Position numbers and translations under genes: made by a program. Shown here piece by piece: positions 17,703 to 25,770 of a DNA stretch of 64,000 bases. Numbering within the stretch: the first letter of the stretch is position 1; each line of letters starts with the position of its first letter. The DNA comes from Streptomyces sp. NRRL B-1140 (lineage in GTDB: Bacteria > Actinomycetota > Actinomycetes > Streptomycetales > Streptomycetaceae), in contig NZ_LGEA01000102.1 in NCBI RefSeq assembly GCF_001280065.1, positions 416,348-480,347 on the forward strand, in the 5' to 3' direction. The notes below the pieces were generated by a model. That model was not told where the DNA came from. It made no database searches and saw only the letters and a program-made list of their open reading frames with translations.

Positions 17703-19098
17703 AGCTGTCGTCATCGGTGCGGGTCTGGCCGGCATGCTGGCCGCGGCGGCCCTGTCCGCCGTCGCGGACGAGGTGGTCGTGCTCGACCGCGACGACCTGC
17801 CCGAGGGGCCGGAGCACCGCAAGGGCCTGCCGCAGGGACGTCACGCGCATCTCCTCATGGCCGGCGGCCTGGGTTCCATGGAGGACCTGGTGCCGGGTGT
17901 GGACATGCGCAAGCACCTGCTCGCCGCCGGTGCGCACGAGATCCCGCTCGGCTCGGGCATGGCCGCCCTCACGCCCGAGGGCTGGTTGCGGCGCTGGCGT
18001 CACCCCGGGCCGAGCATGCTGACCTGCACTCGCGCCCTCCTCGACTGGGCGGTGCGGGGCGCCGTGCTGGACAGCACCGGGGTGGTCGTCCGCAAGGCGC
18101 GGGTGCTGGAGCTGACGGGGTCGCGGCAGTGTGTGACCGGGGTCCGCCTCTCGACCGCCGCCGGGGAGGAGGAACTCGCCGCGGACTTCGTGGTGGACGC
18201 GAGCGGGCGCGGATCGCGGATCGTGACCTGGCTGGCGGGGCTGGGCGTCGACGACGTGCGCGAGAAGACGGTGGACGCCGGCCTGGTGAACGCCACCCGC
18301 CTCTACCGCACCCCCGAGGGAGCGGGGCGTTTCCCGCTGACCATGGTGCAGGCCGACCCGTACCAGGGGCGGCCCGGCCGCAGCGGCATGGTGCTGCCGA
18401 TCGAGGGCGACCGCTGGATGGTCAGCCTCGCCGGCACGCGGGGCGGCGGCGAACCGCCGTCCGACCCGGACGAGTTCCTGCGGTACACCCTGGAACTGCC
18501 CGATCCCATCGTGGGACGGCTGATCTCCGGCGCGGAACCGCTCACCGACGTCCATGTCAGCCGCAGCACCAGCAACCACCGCCGGTACCTGGAGAAGGTC
18601 CGCTCCTGGCCCGACCGCCTCGTCGTCCTCGGCGACGCGCTGGCCACGTTCAACCCGGCCTACGGGCAGGGCATGTCGGTGGCCGCACTGGGCGCCCGGG
18701 AGCTGGCGCGGGAGCTGCGGCGCTCCGGCTCCGGCCTGGGCCAACCCGGGCTCGCCCGGCGGGTGCAGCGGCGGGCGGCCAGGCCGGTGGAGGCCGCCTG
18801 GACGATGGCGGTGAGCCAGGACGTCTGGTACCCCGGGACGCGCGGGGGCTCGCCCGGCCTCGCCGACCGTCTGGTCACCGCCTACACGCGCCGCATGATC
18901 CGCACGGCGACCGGTTCGTACACGGCGGCCTCGGCGCTCTGGGACGTGATGAGCATGACGACGGGGCCGGCGCGGCTGCTCCGGCCCTCGACGGTCCTGG
19001 CGACGCTGAGCGGGCCGCCGTTGCCGGCGGCGGTGGGGGCGCCGCTGACGGAGGACGAGCGTGCGGTCCTGCGGAGGCTGGACCGCACGGGAGGCTGA
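17692..19098 (+). CDS. FAD-dependent oxidoreductase
   Basis: A 468-residue flavoprotein of the aromatic-hydroxylase or geranylgeranyl-reductase type. The Rossmann motif GAGLAG is at residues 8-13, followed by VVVLDRDDLP and a late GDALATFNPAYGQGMSVAA stretch that contacts the FAD pyrophosphate and flavin. KGLPQGRHAHLL near residue 45 is typical of epoxidase-like members found next to MAB_1171c genes. It is about 200 bases from the membrane gene, so it may be in the same unit. Substrate unknown. GAGGAG precedes the ATG at 17692. Confidence 0.85.
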   Translation: MSRRAVVIGAGLAGMLAAAALSAVADEVVVLDRDDLPEGPEHRKGLPQGRHAHLLMAGGLGSMEDLVPGVDMRKHLLAAGAHEIPLGSGMAALTPEGWLRRWRHPGPSMLTCTRALLDWAVRGAVLDSTGVVVRKARVLELTGSRQCVTGVRLSTAAGEEELAADFVVDASGRGSRIVTWLAGLGVDDVREKTVDAGLVNATRLYRTPEGAGRFPLTMVQADPYQGRPGRSGMVLPIEGDRWMVSLAGTRGGGEPPSDPDEFLRYTLELPDPIVGRLISGAEPLTDVHVSRSTSNHRRYLEKVRSWPDRLVVLGDALATFNPAYGQGMSVAALGARELARELRRSGSGLGQPGLARRVQRRAARPVEAAWTMAVSQDVWYPGTRGGSPGLADRLVTAYTRRMIRTATGSYTAASALWDVMSMTTGPARLLRPSTVLATLSGPPLPAAVGAPLTEDERAVLRRLDRTGG

Positions 19099-19104
19099 GA
19101 CAGC

Positions 19105-19165
19105 GGACCAGGGCACTGGACCGGACGGGGCGCGCAGACATGGGCGCGTGCTCCGCCCCTGGTCC
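19105..19165. terminator. possible long-stem terminator between convergent genes
   Basis: GGACCAGGG at 19105-19113 pairs with CCCTGGTCC at 19157-19165, with an inner GGGGCG/CGCCCC pairing option. It sits between the convergent FAD oxidoreductase and SMP-30 genes. The loop is long, so the call is tentative. Confidence 0.4.
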
Positions 19166-19168
19166 TCG

Positions 19169-20017
19169 TCAGCCGGCGAACGCGGGTTGAGCCAGTCCCT
19201 TGCCCGCCCCGGGCACCACGAACAGGGATCCCGCCAGGGCGGGCGGATCGGTCAGCCCCACCCGGGCCGTCGTCACGTACAGGTCGGTCAGCCCGTCCCC
19301 GCCGAACGCACAGGCCGTCACCAGCGGCACCGGCAGCCCGATCACCCGGTCCAGCTCACCGTCGGGGGTGTAGCGCCGCACCGCCGACCCCTCCCACAGG
19401 GCGACCCACACGCATCCCTCGGCGTCCACGGTCAGCCCGTCGGGGAAGCCCGCGCTCTCCTCGATCTCGGCGAGGGTGCGCCGCCCGGAGATCCTCCCGT
19501 CGGCGTAGTCGAAGACGTCGAGGCGCCGGGTCGGGGAGTCGACGTAGTACATGAGCCGCCCATCGGGGCTCCACCCCGTGCCGTTGCTGACGGCCACGTC
19601 GTCGAGCACGACCTCGGCCGTGCCGTCGCCGGTGACGCGGGACAGCGTGCCGCCCCCCGGCGCCTCGTCGTAGCGCATCGTGCCCGCCCACAGGGCGCCG
19701 TCGGGCGCGACGGCGGCGTCGTTGGCGCGGCGGCCGGGGACCGGCTCGTGGTGGAGCCAGCGGAAGGTGCCGTCGGGGTCGAGCAGGCCGACCCCGTCGC
19801 GCAGGTTCAGCACCAGTCCGCCGCCGGTGCGGGGCTTGACGGCGCCGATGTGCTGCTGCGTGCGGCGCAGGGTGCGGCGCCCGGTGGCCGGGTCGTAGGT
19901 GTGCAGCCGGGAGCCGAGGATGTCGATCCAGAGCAGCCGGCCGGTCGCCGCGTCCCAGGTGGGGCCCTCCCCCAGCTCGGCCTCCGCACGCACCGCGACC
20001 TCGTACGGCGTCCTCAT
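19169..20017 (-). CDS. SMP-30/gluconolactonase/LRE-family protein
   Basis: A 282-residue six-bladed beta-propeller that probably hydrolyses a sugar lactone with a divalent metal. Family signatures visible are EGPTWDAATGRLLWIDI with the first metal-binding Glu (about residue 16), RANDAAVAPDGALWAGTM, SNGTGWSPDGRLMYYVDSP with an Asn/Asp pair, and FPDGLTVDAEGCVWVALW. No signal peptide is seen. It overlaps the IclR stop by 4 bases (ATGA), so both are one operon and the regulator probably controls sugar-acid catabolism. No other pathway enzyme is adjacent. Confidence 0.88.
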   Translation of the reverse strand: MRTPYEVAVRAEAELGEGPTWDAATGRLLWIDILGSRLHTYDPATGRRTLRRTQQHIGAVKPRTGGGLVLNLRDGVGLLDPDGTFRWLHHEPVPGRRANDAAVAPDGALWAGTMRYDEAPGGGTLSRVTGDGTAEVVLDDVAVSNGTGWSPDGRLMYYVDSPTRRLDVFDYADGRISGRRTLAEIEESAGFPDGLTVDAEGCVWVALWEGSAVRRYTPDGELDRVIGLPVPLVTACAFGGDGLTDLYVTTARVGLTDPPALAGSLFVVPGAGKGLAQPAFAG

Positions 20018-20787
20018 GCCATGCCCCGGTGACCGAGGTGCTCGGACAGCTCGGCGGCGCCCTTGACGGCGAGCTGCTCCAGCTCGGCCCGGCGTTCCTC
20101 GCTCCAGCGGATCATGGGCACGGAGATCGACAGGGCGGCGACGACCTGCCCGGTGCGGTCGCGGACCGGCGCGGCCACACAGGACACGTCCGGGTTGGAC
20201 TCGCGGTTCTCCACGGCGAGGCCCCGCTCACGGATCTCGGCCAGGGCCTCGCGCAGGGCGGCCGGGTCGGTGATGCTGTTGGGGGTCATCGCGACCAGCT
20301 CGGCGCTGTCGGGGATACGCGCGGCGAGCTCCGGCTCCGGAAGGGAGGCCAGCAGCATCTTGCCTACGGAGGTGCAGTGGGCGGGCAGCCTGCGCCCGGC
20401 CGCCGACACCATCCGCACGGCGTGCGTGGAGTCGACCTTGGCGATGTAGATGACGTCCGTGTCCTCGAGGATCGCCACATGCACGGTCTCGTCGCAGGTC
20501 TCGGCGACGGACCGGGCGACCTGCTGGCCCTCGGCCGCGAGGTCGAGCTGCTCGGAGTAGCGGGCACCGAGCTGGTACGGGCGCACACCGAGCCGGTAGC
20601 GTCCGGGCTGGCCGGGCACCGGAACGATGTACTTCCGGGCGGCGAGCGTGGTCACCAGCTCGTGCACGGTGGTGCGCGGCAGCTGGAGCCTGCGCACGAT
20701 GTCGGGGGCGGAGAGCGTCCCGTCCCCGTCGAGAAAGAGCTCGAGAATGTCGAGAGCCCGGGTCACGGCTGGTACGAGGCGTCCCAC
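20014..20787 (-). CDS. IclR-family transcriptional regulator
   Basis: A 257-residue regulator. The N-terminal winged helix (about 8-68; VTRALDILELFLDGDGTLSAPDIVRRLQLPRTTVHELV) is joined to an IclR effector-binding domain (VHVAILEDTDVIYIAKVD, LPAHCTSVGKMLLASLPE, and VAAPVRDRTGQVVAALSISVP with the conserved Cys just before). It starts with GTG at 20787. It is upstream of and overlaps the SMP-30 gene by 4 bases, so it is likely autoregulated and responds to a metabolite of that pathway. Confidence 0.93.
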   Translation of the reverse strand: MGRLVPAVTRALDILELFLDGDGTLSAPDIVRRLQLPRTTVHELVTTLAARKYIVPVPGQPGRYRLGVRPYQLGARYSEQLDLAAEGQQVARSVAETCDETVHVAILEDTDVIYIAKVDSTHAVRMVSAAGRRLPAHCTSVGKMLLASLPEPELAARIPDSAELVAMTPNSITDPAALREALAEIRERGLAVENRESNPDVSCVAAPVRDRTGQVVAALSISVPMIRWSEERRAELEQLAVKGAAELSEHLGHRGMA

Positions 20788-20980
20788 GACCGGCCCCCTC
20801 CCTTATATGTCTCAGGCGCCTGTGTTGCGGATCCCGGTGTTCGAGATATCAACAGGCGATCGGCATGACGAACACAGGCTAGCCATAGAGGTATGCGCGG
20901 GCAATGGGCGAAGCCCCGGTGCACGGAAACCACCGGGCAGGGCGACGCCCGGTTCCGCTGCTACGACAGAGCCGGTCGGC

Positions 20981-22228
20981 TCAGCGGCGGCCCCGCTTCG
21001 CTCCCAGCTCCCCCCGCAAGCGCTGTGCGCGCAGCACCAGCTCCAGTTCGAAGCGGCGGTCGGGGTCGTCTATCTCGTCGCCCCACAGTTCGCGGATCTG
21101 GCGCAGGCGGTAGCGGACCGTCTGGGGGTGGACGCCGAGGCGGGCGGCGACCTCCGGGGCGCCGCCGCGGGTTTCCAGCCAGGCCAGGAGTGTCTCGGCG
21201 AGGCGGCGGCCGTGTGTGGGGCCGCAGTGGGTGAGAGGGGCCAGGCATCTGAGGGCCAGGTCGTCGATGAGTTCCTCGGGCTGGAGGAGGACCAGGGCCT
21301 CGGTGTGCTCGGTGCAGTAGAGGACCTCGCCGGAGGGGAGGAGGTCGCGTTCCATCAGGCGGACCGCGGCCTCCGCCCAGCGCAGCGACTTCGCCGCGTC
21401 GGTGAGCGGGACCGGTGGGCCGATCGCGCCGGACCAGCCGGCCAGGGCCCGGTGCAGGAGCTCGGGGCGGCCCGCCGCGTCCGGCTCGGGCACGACCATG
21501 CGGGGCTGCTCGTACTCCATGTCGAGCAGGACGCCCTGGCCGACCGCGGGGGCCATCGCCTCGCGGGCCGGGCGGAGCAGCACGCCCACCGCGACCGTGG
21601 CCGGTAAGGGCCAGCCGATGCGGGCGGCGCGTTCGGTCAGGGCCTCGGCCGGGTCGCCGCGGTGGTGCTCGGCGAGGAGCAGCTCCATGAGGCGACGCTG
21701 CAGACGCAGGCGTTCCCCGGCCTGGCGGGCGGCTGCCTCTGCGTAGCCGCGTACGGACTGGTCGACCAGGCCGTCCAGGTACTCGTAGCCCGCGTCGACC
21801 AGTTCGTACATCGCCGGGGGCGGGATCTCCACGCGCTGACCGATGTCGGCGAAGCGGCGCCAGGCCAGGCGTACGCCCATGCGGTAGATGGCCTGGAGGG
21901 AGTCGAGGGAGCGGCCGTTGAGGCCCTCGCCGCGGCCGAAGTCCTGGAAGACGCCGGGCGGGACGGTGGGCCGCCCCTCCGAGTGCTCCAGGTGCTGCAC
22001 GAACACCTCGATGGCGCGGCGGATGCCGACCAGGGCCATCGGCTCGCCGGAGTCGTCGAGGACGACGGGCAGGTGCGGGTACTCGCGCTGGATCTCGCGG
22101 AGGATCTCCTCGGCGAGTGCGGGCGCCTCGGCCATGGCGATCGCGGCGAACCGGCGCACCTGGAAGCGCGGTACGTCGTGCCAGGCCGAGCGCGTCGGGA
22201 GGGCGGCTGCGGTGCGGGCGGCCGTCAC
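20981..22228 (-). CDS. PucR-family helix-turn-helix regulator
   Basis: A 415-residue regulator of the CdaR/PucR type. It has an N-terminal all-helical sensor region (YRMGVRLAWRRFADIGQRV near residue 120), a central GGDEF-like degenerate segment, and a C-terminal PucR DNA-binding domain (GGAPEVAARLGVHPQTVRYR, then LRQIRELWGDEIDDPDRRFE). The ligand is unknown. GTG at 22228 is preferred to TTG at 22234 because the AGGGGAG ribosome site is 6 bases from it. It follows the tiny membrane gene almost without a gap, so the two form an operon. Confidence 0.88.
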   Translation of the reverse strand: MTAARTAAALPTRSAWHDVPRFQVRRFAAIAMAEAPALAEEILREIQREYPHLPVVLDDSGEPMALVGIRRAIEVFVQHLEHSEGRPTVPPGVFQDFGRGEGLNGRSLDSLQAIYRMGVRLAWRRFADIGQRVEIPPPAMYELVDAGYEYLDGLVDQSVRGYAEAAARQAGERLRLQRRLMELLLAEHHRGDPAEALTERAARIGWPLPATVAVGVLLRPAREAMAPAVGQGVLLDMEYEQPRMVVPEPDAAGRPELLHRALAGWSGAIGPPVPLTDAAKSLRWAEAAVRLMERDLLPSGEVLYCTEHTEALVLLQPEELIDDLALRCLAPLTHCGPTHGRRLAETLLAWLETRGGAPEVAARLGVHPQTVRYRLRQIRELWGDEIDDPDRRFELELVLRAQRLRGELGAKRGRR

Positions 22229-22230
22229 GG

Positions 22231-22383
22231 TCAACTCCCCTGCCCTGTCCGCTCGTACGTGATCAGGGGGGTGTTCGGCTGGTCGGGTGTGGCTTCGAGC
22301 AGCGCGACCACGCCCAGCGCGGCGCCCACGGCGAGGGCGGCGGCGAGTGCGACGGTCAGCGCGGCGGCGAGCAGTCTCGACAT
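22231..22383 (-). CDS. 50-residue DUF2613-like membrane protein
   Basis: A short protein with one transmembrane helix (residues 4-29, LLAAALTVALAAALAVGAAL) and a polar extracytoplasmic tail ending in ITYERTGQGS. The Ala/Val-rich helix followed by a Pro/Gln segment resembles the actinobacterial DUF2613 family. Function unknown. GAGG lies upstream of the ATG. It is the first gene of the pair with the PucR regulator, whose GTG begins 2 bases after this stop codon. Confidence 0.65.
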   Translation of the reverse strand: MSRLLAAALTVALAAALAVGAALGVVALLEATPDQPNTPLITYERTGQGS

Positions 22384-22597
22384 CGCAGGGTCAGCCTCTC
22401 TGTCCGGATTCGCCCGGAGATCGTCCGGAGGTTGCCCCACCCCGGCACCCCGTCCCTGCCTGTCGCGCCCAGTCTCGACAAGCATTGACACCCCGTCAAG
22501 AGCCGCCTACGGTTCCCGGCCCAGCCGCACGTGCGCATCCCGCCGCCGTGCCGGCCCTCTCGTACGTCGAGCCGTCCCAAGCCACTGGAGTGCCCGG

Positions 22598-23593
22598 ATG
22601 CGCCGTACAACCTCTCCCTTTTCCCTGGTCCTGCTGGGTCTCGGCACGTTCCTGCTGGTGCTGGCGCCGCTGCTCGCCTGGTACGTGGAACCGCGTGCCG
22701 CGGTCAACCCGGTCGACATCGACACCACGGCCGTCTACACCGGCCGGGGCAGCGTCTTCGACACCGACCGGATCGAGACGGTGCCCGACCGGAAGATCAC
22801 CGTGACCCAGCGGGTGCGGGGCAACGTCGAGGACAGCGAACGCAGCGGCAACGCCGTCTGGGACGTGACGACCACGGTCGACACCGACAAGTCCCTGCCG
22901 GCCGCCGATCCGCACGACGCGCTGGACTTCGTACCGCACCGCTGGGTGATGGACCGGAGGACCACGCGGCCGGTGCACTGCTGCGGGGAGAAGCCCTACA
23001 TCGAGGGCGAGGCGTACCTGAAGTTCCCCTTCGACGTGCAGAAACGCTCCTACCAGTGGTGGGACAACACCCTCGGCGACACGGTCGTGCTGCGCTACCG
23101 GGGCACCGCGAAGATCCAGGGCTACACCGGTTACAAGTTCACCGGGTCCGTGTCACCGACGAGGACCGGCACGCGCATGGTGCCCGGCAGCCTCGTCGAC
23201 CAGCCGAACCGTCCGCAGGTACTGGCCGAGGAGTGGTACTCCAACCACGGCTTCGAGCTGGTCGTGGACCAGGCGACGGGCCGTGTGATCTACGCGCAGA
23301 CCGGCCCGCGGCGGACCCTGCGGGCGCCGGGCGGGAAGAAGGACGCGGCGGTGCTGCTGGACAGCCGGAAGGTCTCGTTCACCACCGCGACGCAGAAGGA
23401 AGCGGTGCGGCAGGCGAAGCGGGACAGCGGGCAGCTGCGGCTGGTGGGCACGACGCTGCCGATCGGGGCCGCGGCGGCCGGCTTCGTGCTCGCCGTGGTG
23501 GGTGGCGTTCTCGTGGCGCGTGGGCGGAAGGAGCCGGAGAACCCCGTTCCGGCCGAAAGGCCCGATACGCCCCAGCCCACCCTCACGAAGTGA
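22598..23593 (+). CDS. DUF3068 (PorA-like) envelope protein
   Basis: A 331-residue protein anchored at both ends: an N-terminal transmembrane helix (residues 8-28, FSLVLLGLGTFLLVLAPLLA), a large extracytoplasmic beta-rich domain (ETVPDRKITVTQRVRGNVED, CCGEKPYIEGEAYLKFPF, YKFTGSV), a C-terminal helix (LPIGAAAAGFVLAVVGGVL) and a short basic/Pro tail. This is the layout of DUF3068, also called porin PorA-family, which in mycolic-acid bacteria is linked to the cell envelope. GGAG precedes the ATG. It lies just upstream of the envelope-glycan operon on the same strand, about 220 bases away. Confidence 0.83.
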   Translation: MRRTTSPFSLVLLGLGTFLLVLAPLLAWYVEPRAAVNPVDIDTTAVYTGRGSVFDTDRIETVPDRKITVTQRVRGNVEDSERSGNAVWDVTTTVDTDKSLPAADPHDALDFVPHRWVMDRRTTRPVHCCGEKPYIEGEAYLKFPFDVQKRSYQWWDNTLGDTVVLRYRGTAKIQGYTGYKFTGSVSPTRTGTRMVPGSLVDQPNRPQVLAEEWYSNHGFELVVDQATGRVIYAQTGPRRTLRAPGGKKDAAVLLDSRKVSFTTATQKEAVRQAKRDSGQLRLVGTTLPIGAAAAGFVLAVVGGVLVARGRKEPENPVPAERPDTPQPTLTK

Positions 23594-23815
23594 TGTGCCG
23601 TCAGCTCCAACAAAGCCCGAAATTGTCACGCCGGTGAGTAGCCCTGGCGAACGTCCGGGCGAAAACTGTCCAACCCCACCCGAGCACATCCCGTCCACAC
23701 TCCCCTCCCAGGAAGAGCTCAGGCCCCCCACAGGCCGCCCCCCCCCTGCGACCGACCACACCCCCCACGTTTTCCCCACACTGAGTTCCGCACCCCGAGA
23801 CGAGTTGGAGCACCC

Positions 23816-24964
23816 ATGCCCCAGCACGTACCGTCCAAGCTGCGCGCGGCGTCCCCCAGCGCGCAGCACCCCCCGGCGCTCCCCCCACATCCGCGCCGGA
23901 TCGTCTTCCTCGCCCATCGTGATCTGGACAACCCGTCCGCCGGCGGCTCCGAGCTGCTGGTCGACCGGCTCGCCGACGGCCTGACCCGCCTGGGTCACCA
24001 GGTGACCCTGCTGTGCGGGGGGCCCGCGGCCCGGCGTGACTACCGGGTCGTGTCCGCGGGCGGCCCGTACGGGCACTACCTGCGCGCGAGATCGGCCTTC
24101 GCACGCCGGGTCGGCGAGTGCGATCTGCTGGTGGAGGTGTGCAACGGCATGCCGTACCTGGCGCCGCTGTGGCACCGGGGGCCCACCCTGTGTCTGGTCA
24201 ACCACGTCCACACGGATCTGTGGACGATGCGCTTCGGCGGGCCGCTGGCACCGGCGGCGCGGATCGGCCGAAGACTCGAGCACTGGGCCCTGGCGGGGGC
24301 GCAGCAGCGCAACCTGCTCGTCGCCGTGTCCTCCTCGACCGCCCACGCGTTGCGGGCGATCGGGGTCGAGCGGGAGCGGATCAGGGTCGTGCACAACGGG
24401 GTGGAGGAGCCGGGCCCGAGGGCCGAGCGCTCCACCGAGCCGTTGTTCGTCGCCGTCGGGCGCCTGGTCGAGTACAAGCGGGTCGACCTGCTGCTGCGGC
24501 TCTGGGAGCGGGTGCGGCCGGTGACCGGCGGCCGGCTGGTGATCGTCGGTGACGGGCCCGAGCGGGAGCGGCTGGAGCGTCTCGCCGGTCCGGGTGTGGA
24601 GTTCACCGGGTACGTGACGGAGGCAGAGAAGCACCGGCTGCTGTGCGCGGCCTGGCTGTTGCTGCATCCCTCGGCGGTGGAGGGGTGGGGTCTCGTCGTG
24701 ACGGAGGCCGCGGCCCGGCAGACGCCGAGTGTGGCCTTCGACGTGCCGGGGCTCAAGGACTCCGTGGTGGACGGTGAGACCGGGGTCCTCGCACGCGGGG
24801 AGTCCTCGTTCGCCGCGGCGTGGTGTGCGCTGGCCCTGTCGGGGCGGCGGCGGGAGCTGATGGGCAAGGCGGCGCGGGAGCGGGCGGCGCAGTTCCGGTG
24901 GGACCGGACGGTTCGGCAGTTCCGGGTGGTGGCCGCGGAGGCGGTGAGGAGCTGGGGGCCGTGA
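23816..24964 (+). CDS. GT4-family glycosyltransferase
   Basis: A 382-residue GT-B-fold retaining glycosyltransferase, probably cytoplasmic and membrane-associated, adding a sugar from a nucleotide donor to an envelope acceptor. The N-terminal half shows AGGSELLVDRLADGLTRLGH, which contacts the acceptor and phosphate. The linker is ISSSTAHALRAIGVERERIRVVHNGV-like. The C-terminal donor domain has VGRLVEYKRVDLLLRLWERV and the E-x7-E motif region (HPSAVEGWGLVVTEAAARQ). GGAG precedes the ATG. It is the first gene of the overlapping operon; its stop overlaps the next GTG by 4 bases. Confidence 0.9.
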   Translation: MPQHVPSKLRAASPSAQHPPALPPHPRRIVFLAHRDLDNPSAGGSELLVDRLADGLTRLGHQVTLLCGGPAARRDYRVVSAGGPYGHYLRARSAFARRVGECDLLVEVCNGMPYLAPLWHRGPTLCLVNHVHTDLWTMRFGGPLAPAARIGRRLEHWALAGAQQRNLLVAVSSSTAHALRAIGVERERIRVVHNGVEEPGPRAERSTEPLFVAVGRLVEYKRVDLLLRLWERVRPVTGGRLVIVGDGPERERLERLAGPGVEFTGYVTEAEKHRLLCAAWLLLHPSAVEGWGLVVTEAAARQTPSVAFDVPGLKDSVVDGETGVLARGESSFAAAWCALALSGRRRELMGKAARERAAQFRWDRTVRQFRVVAAEAVRSWGP

Positions 24965-25770
24965 GGCGGCTTGCGGTGCGTCGTGGCCGGTCGCGCCCAC
25001 GCGGCGGAGCCGTCCGTGGCGCAGCCCCGCGCCCCTCGACCACGCCGAAAGACCCCTCGTTCAGGCGATCCCTTGCTCTGTTCCGTGCCTTCCTCCACGA
25101 ACAGGACGATCCCGAGAGCTGTTACGCGCTGCTCGCGCGCGACGCCGCCGATCAGGTCGAGGCCTACGACGGTCCCGTCGCGGGGCGTACCGTCCTGGAC
25201 GTCGGCGGCGGCAGCGGGTACTTCACCGAGGAGTTCCGGCGCCGCGGGGCGCAGGCGTTCCTCTTCGAGCCCGACCCGGCCGAGCTCGGCGGGAAGCCCC
25301 CTGCCGCGGCGGTCGTCGCCGACGGGTACCTGCTGCCGCTGCGGGACGGCGTCGCGGACGTCACCTTCTCCTCCAACGTGCTGGAGCACGTGGCCGATCC
25401 GGAGACGTTCCTCAGCGAGCTGGCCCGGGTGACGCGGCCCGGCGGTCTGATCTATGTGTCGTTCACCAACTGGCTGTCGCCGTGGGGCGGGCACGAGTGG
25501 GCCCCGTGGCACTGGTTCGGCGCCGAACGGGCCCGGGCCCGTTACGCGCGGCGGACGGGCAGGCCCGCCAAGCACACGCTAGGCGAGAACCTGTTCGCGG
25601 TGCACATCGGCTCCACCCTGCGGCAGGTGCGCGCCCGGGACGACGTCACCCTCGTCTCGGCGCGTTCCCGCTACTGGCCGTTCCTCGCGGAGACCGTGGT
25701 CAAGGCGCCCGGCATCCGCGAGTTCGCCACCTGGAACCTCCTCCTCATTCTGCGGCGGTGTCCTACATGA
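24961..25770 (+). CDS. class I SAM-dependent methyltransferase with repeat-derived N-terminus
   Basis: A 269-residue Rossmann-fold methyltransferase. Motif I is VLDVGGGSGYFTEEF (about residue 77), followed by LFEPDPAELGG, VADGYLLPLRDGVADVTFSS and an LEHVADPETFLSELARVTRPGG block. The last third (WLSPWGGHEWAPWHWFG) resembles methyltransferases acting on glycans or lipids. The start is uncertain. GTG at 24961 overlaps the upstream stop, but the first 25 or so residues are encoded by a dispersed intergenic repeat and look non-native. The conserved part starts about DPSFRRSLALFRAF. It is coupled to the arabinosyltransferase by ATGA. Confidence 0.85.
   Translation: MRRLAVRRGRSRPRGGAVRGAAPRPSTTPKDPSFRRSLALFRAFLHEQDDPESCYALLARDAADQVEAYDGPVAGRTVLDVGGGSGYFTEEFRRRGAQAFLFEPDPAELGGKPPAAAVVADGYLLPLRDGVADVTFSSNVLEHVADPETFLSELARVTRPGGLIYVSFTNWLSPWGGHEWAPWHWFGAERARARYARRTGRPAKHTLGENLFAVHIGSTLRQVRARDDVTLVSARSRYWPFLAETVVKAPGIREFATWNLLLILRRCPT
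24978..25036 (-). repeat. Streptomyces dispersed GC-rich intergenic repeat inside a coding region
   Basis: On the minus strand it begins AGGGGCGCGGGGCTGCG and ends GCGACCGGCCACGACGC. This is the well-known Streptomyces REP-like unit that normally sits between genes. A second, shorter copy is at 63466-63530. Here it occupies the start of the methyltransferase gene. Confidence 0.7.

Noticed and set aside
20905..20970. Possible cobalamin-type riboswitch upstream of the PucR/IclR region
   Set aside because: Some GC-rich pairing (CCGGTG/CACCGG) is present, but no conserved B12-box or other riboswitch core, and the downstream genes on each strand do not fit.
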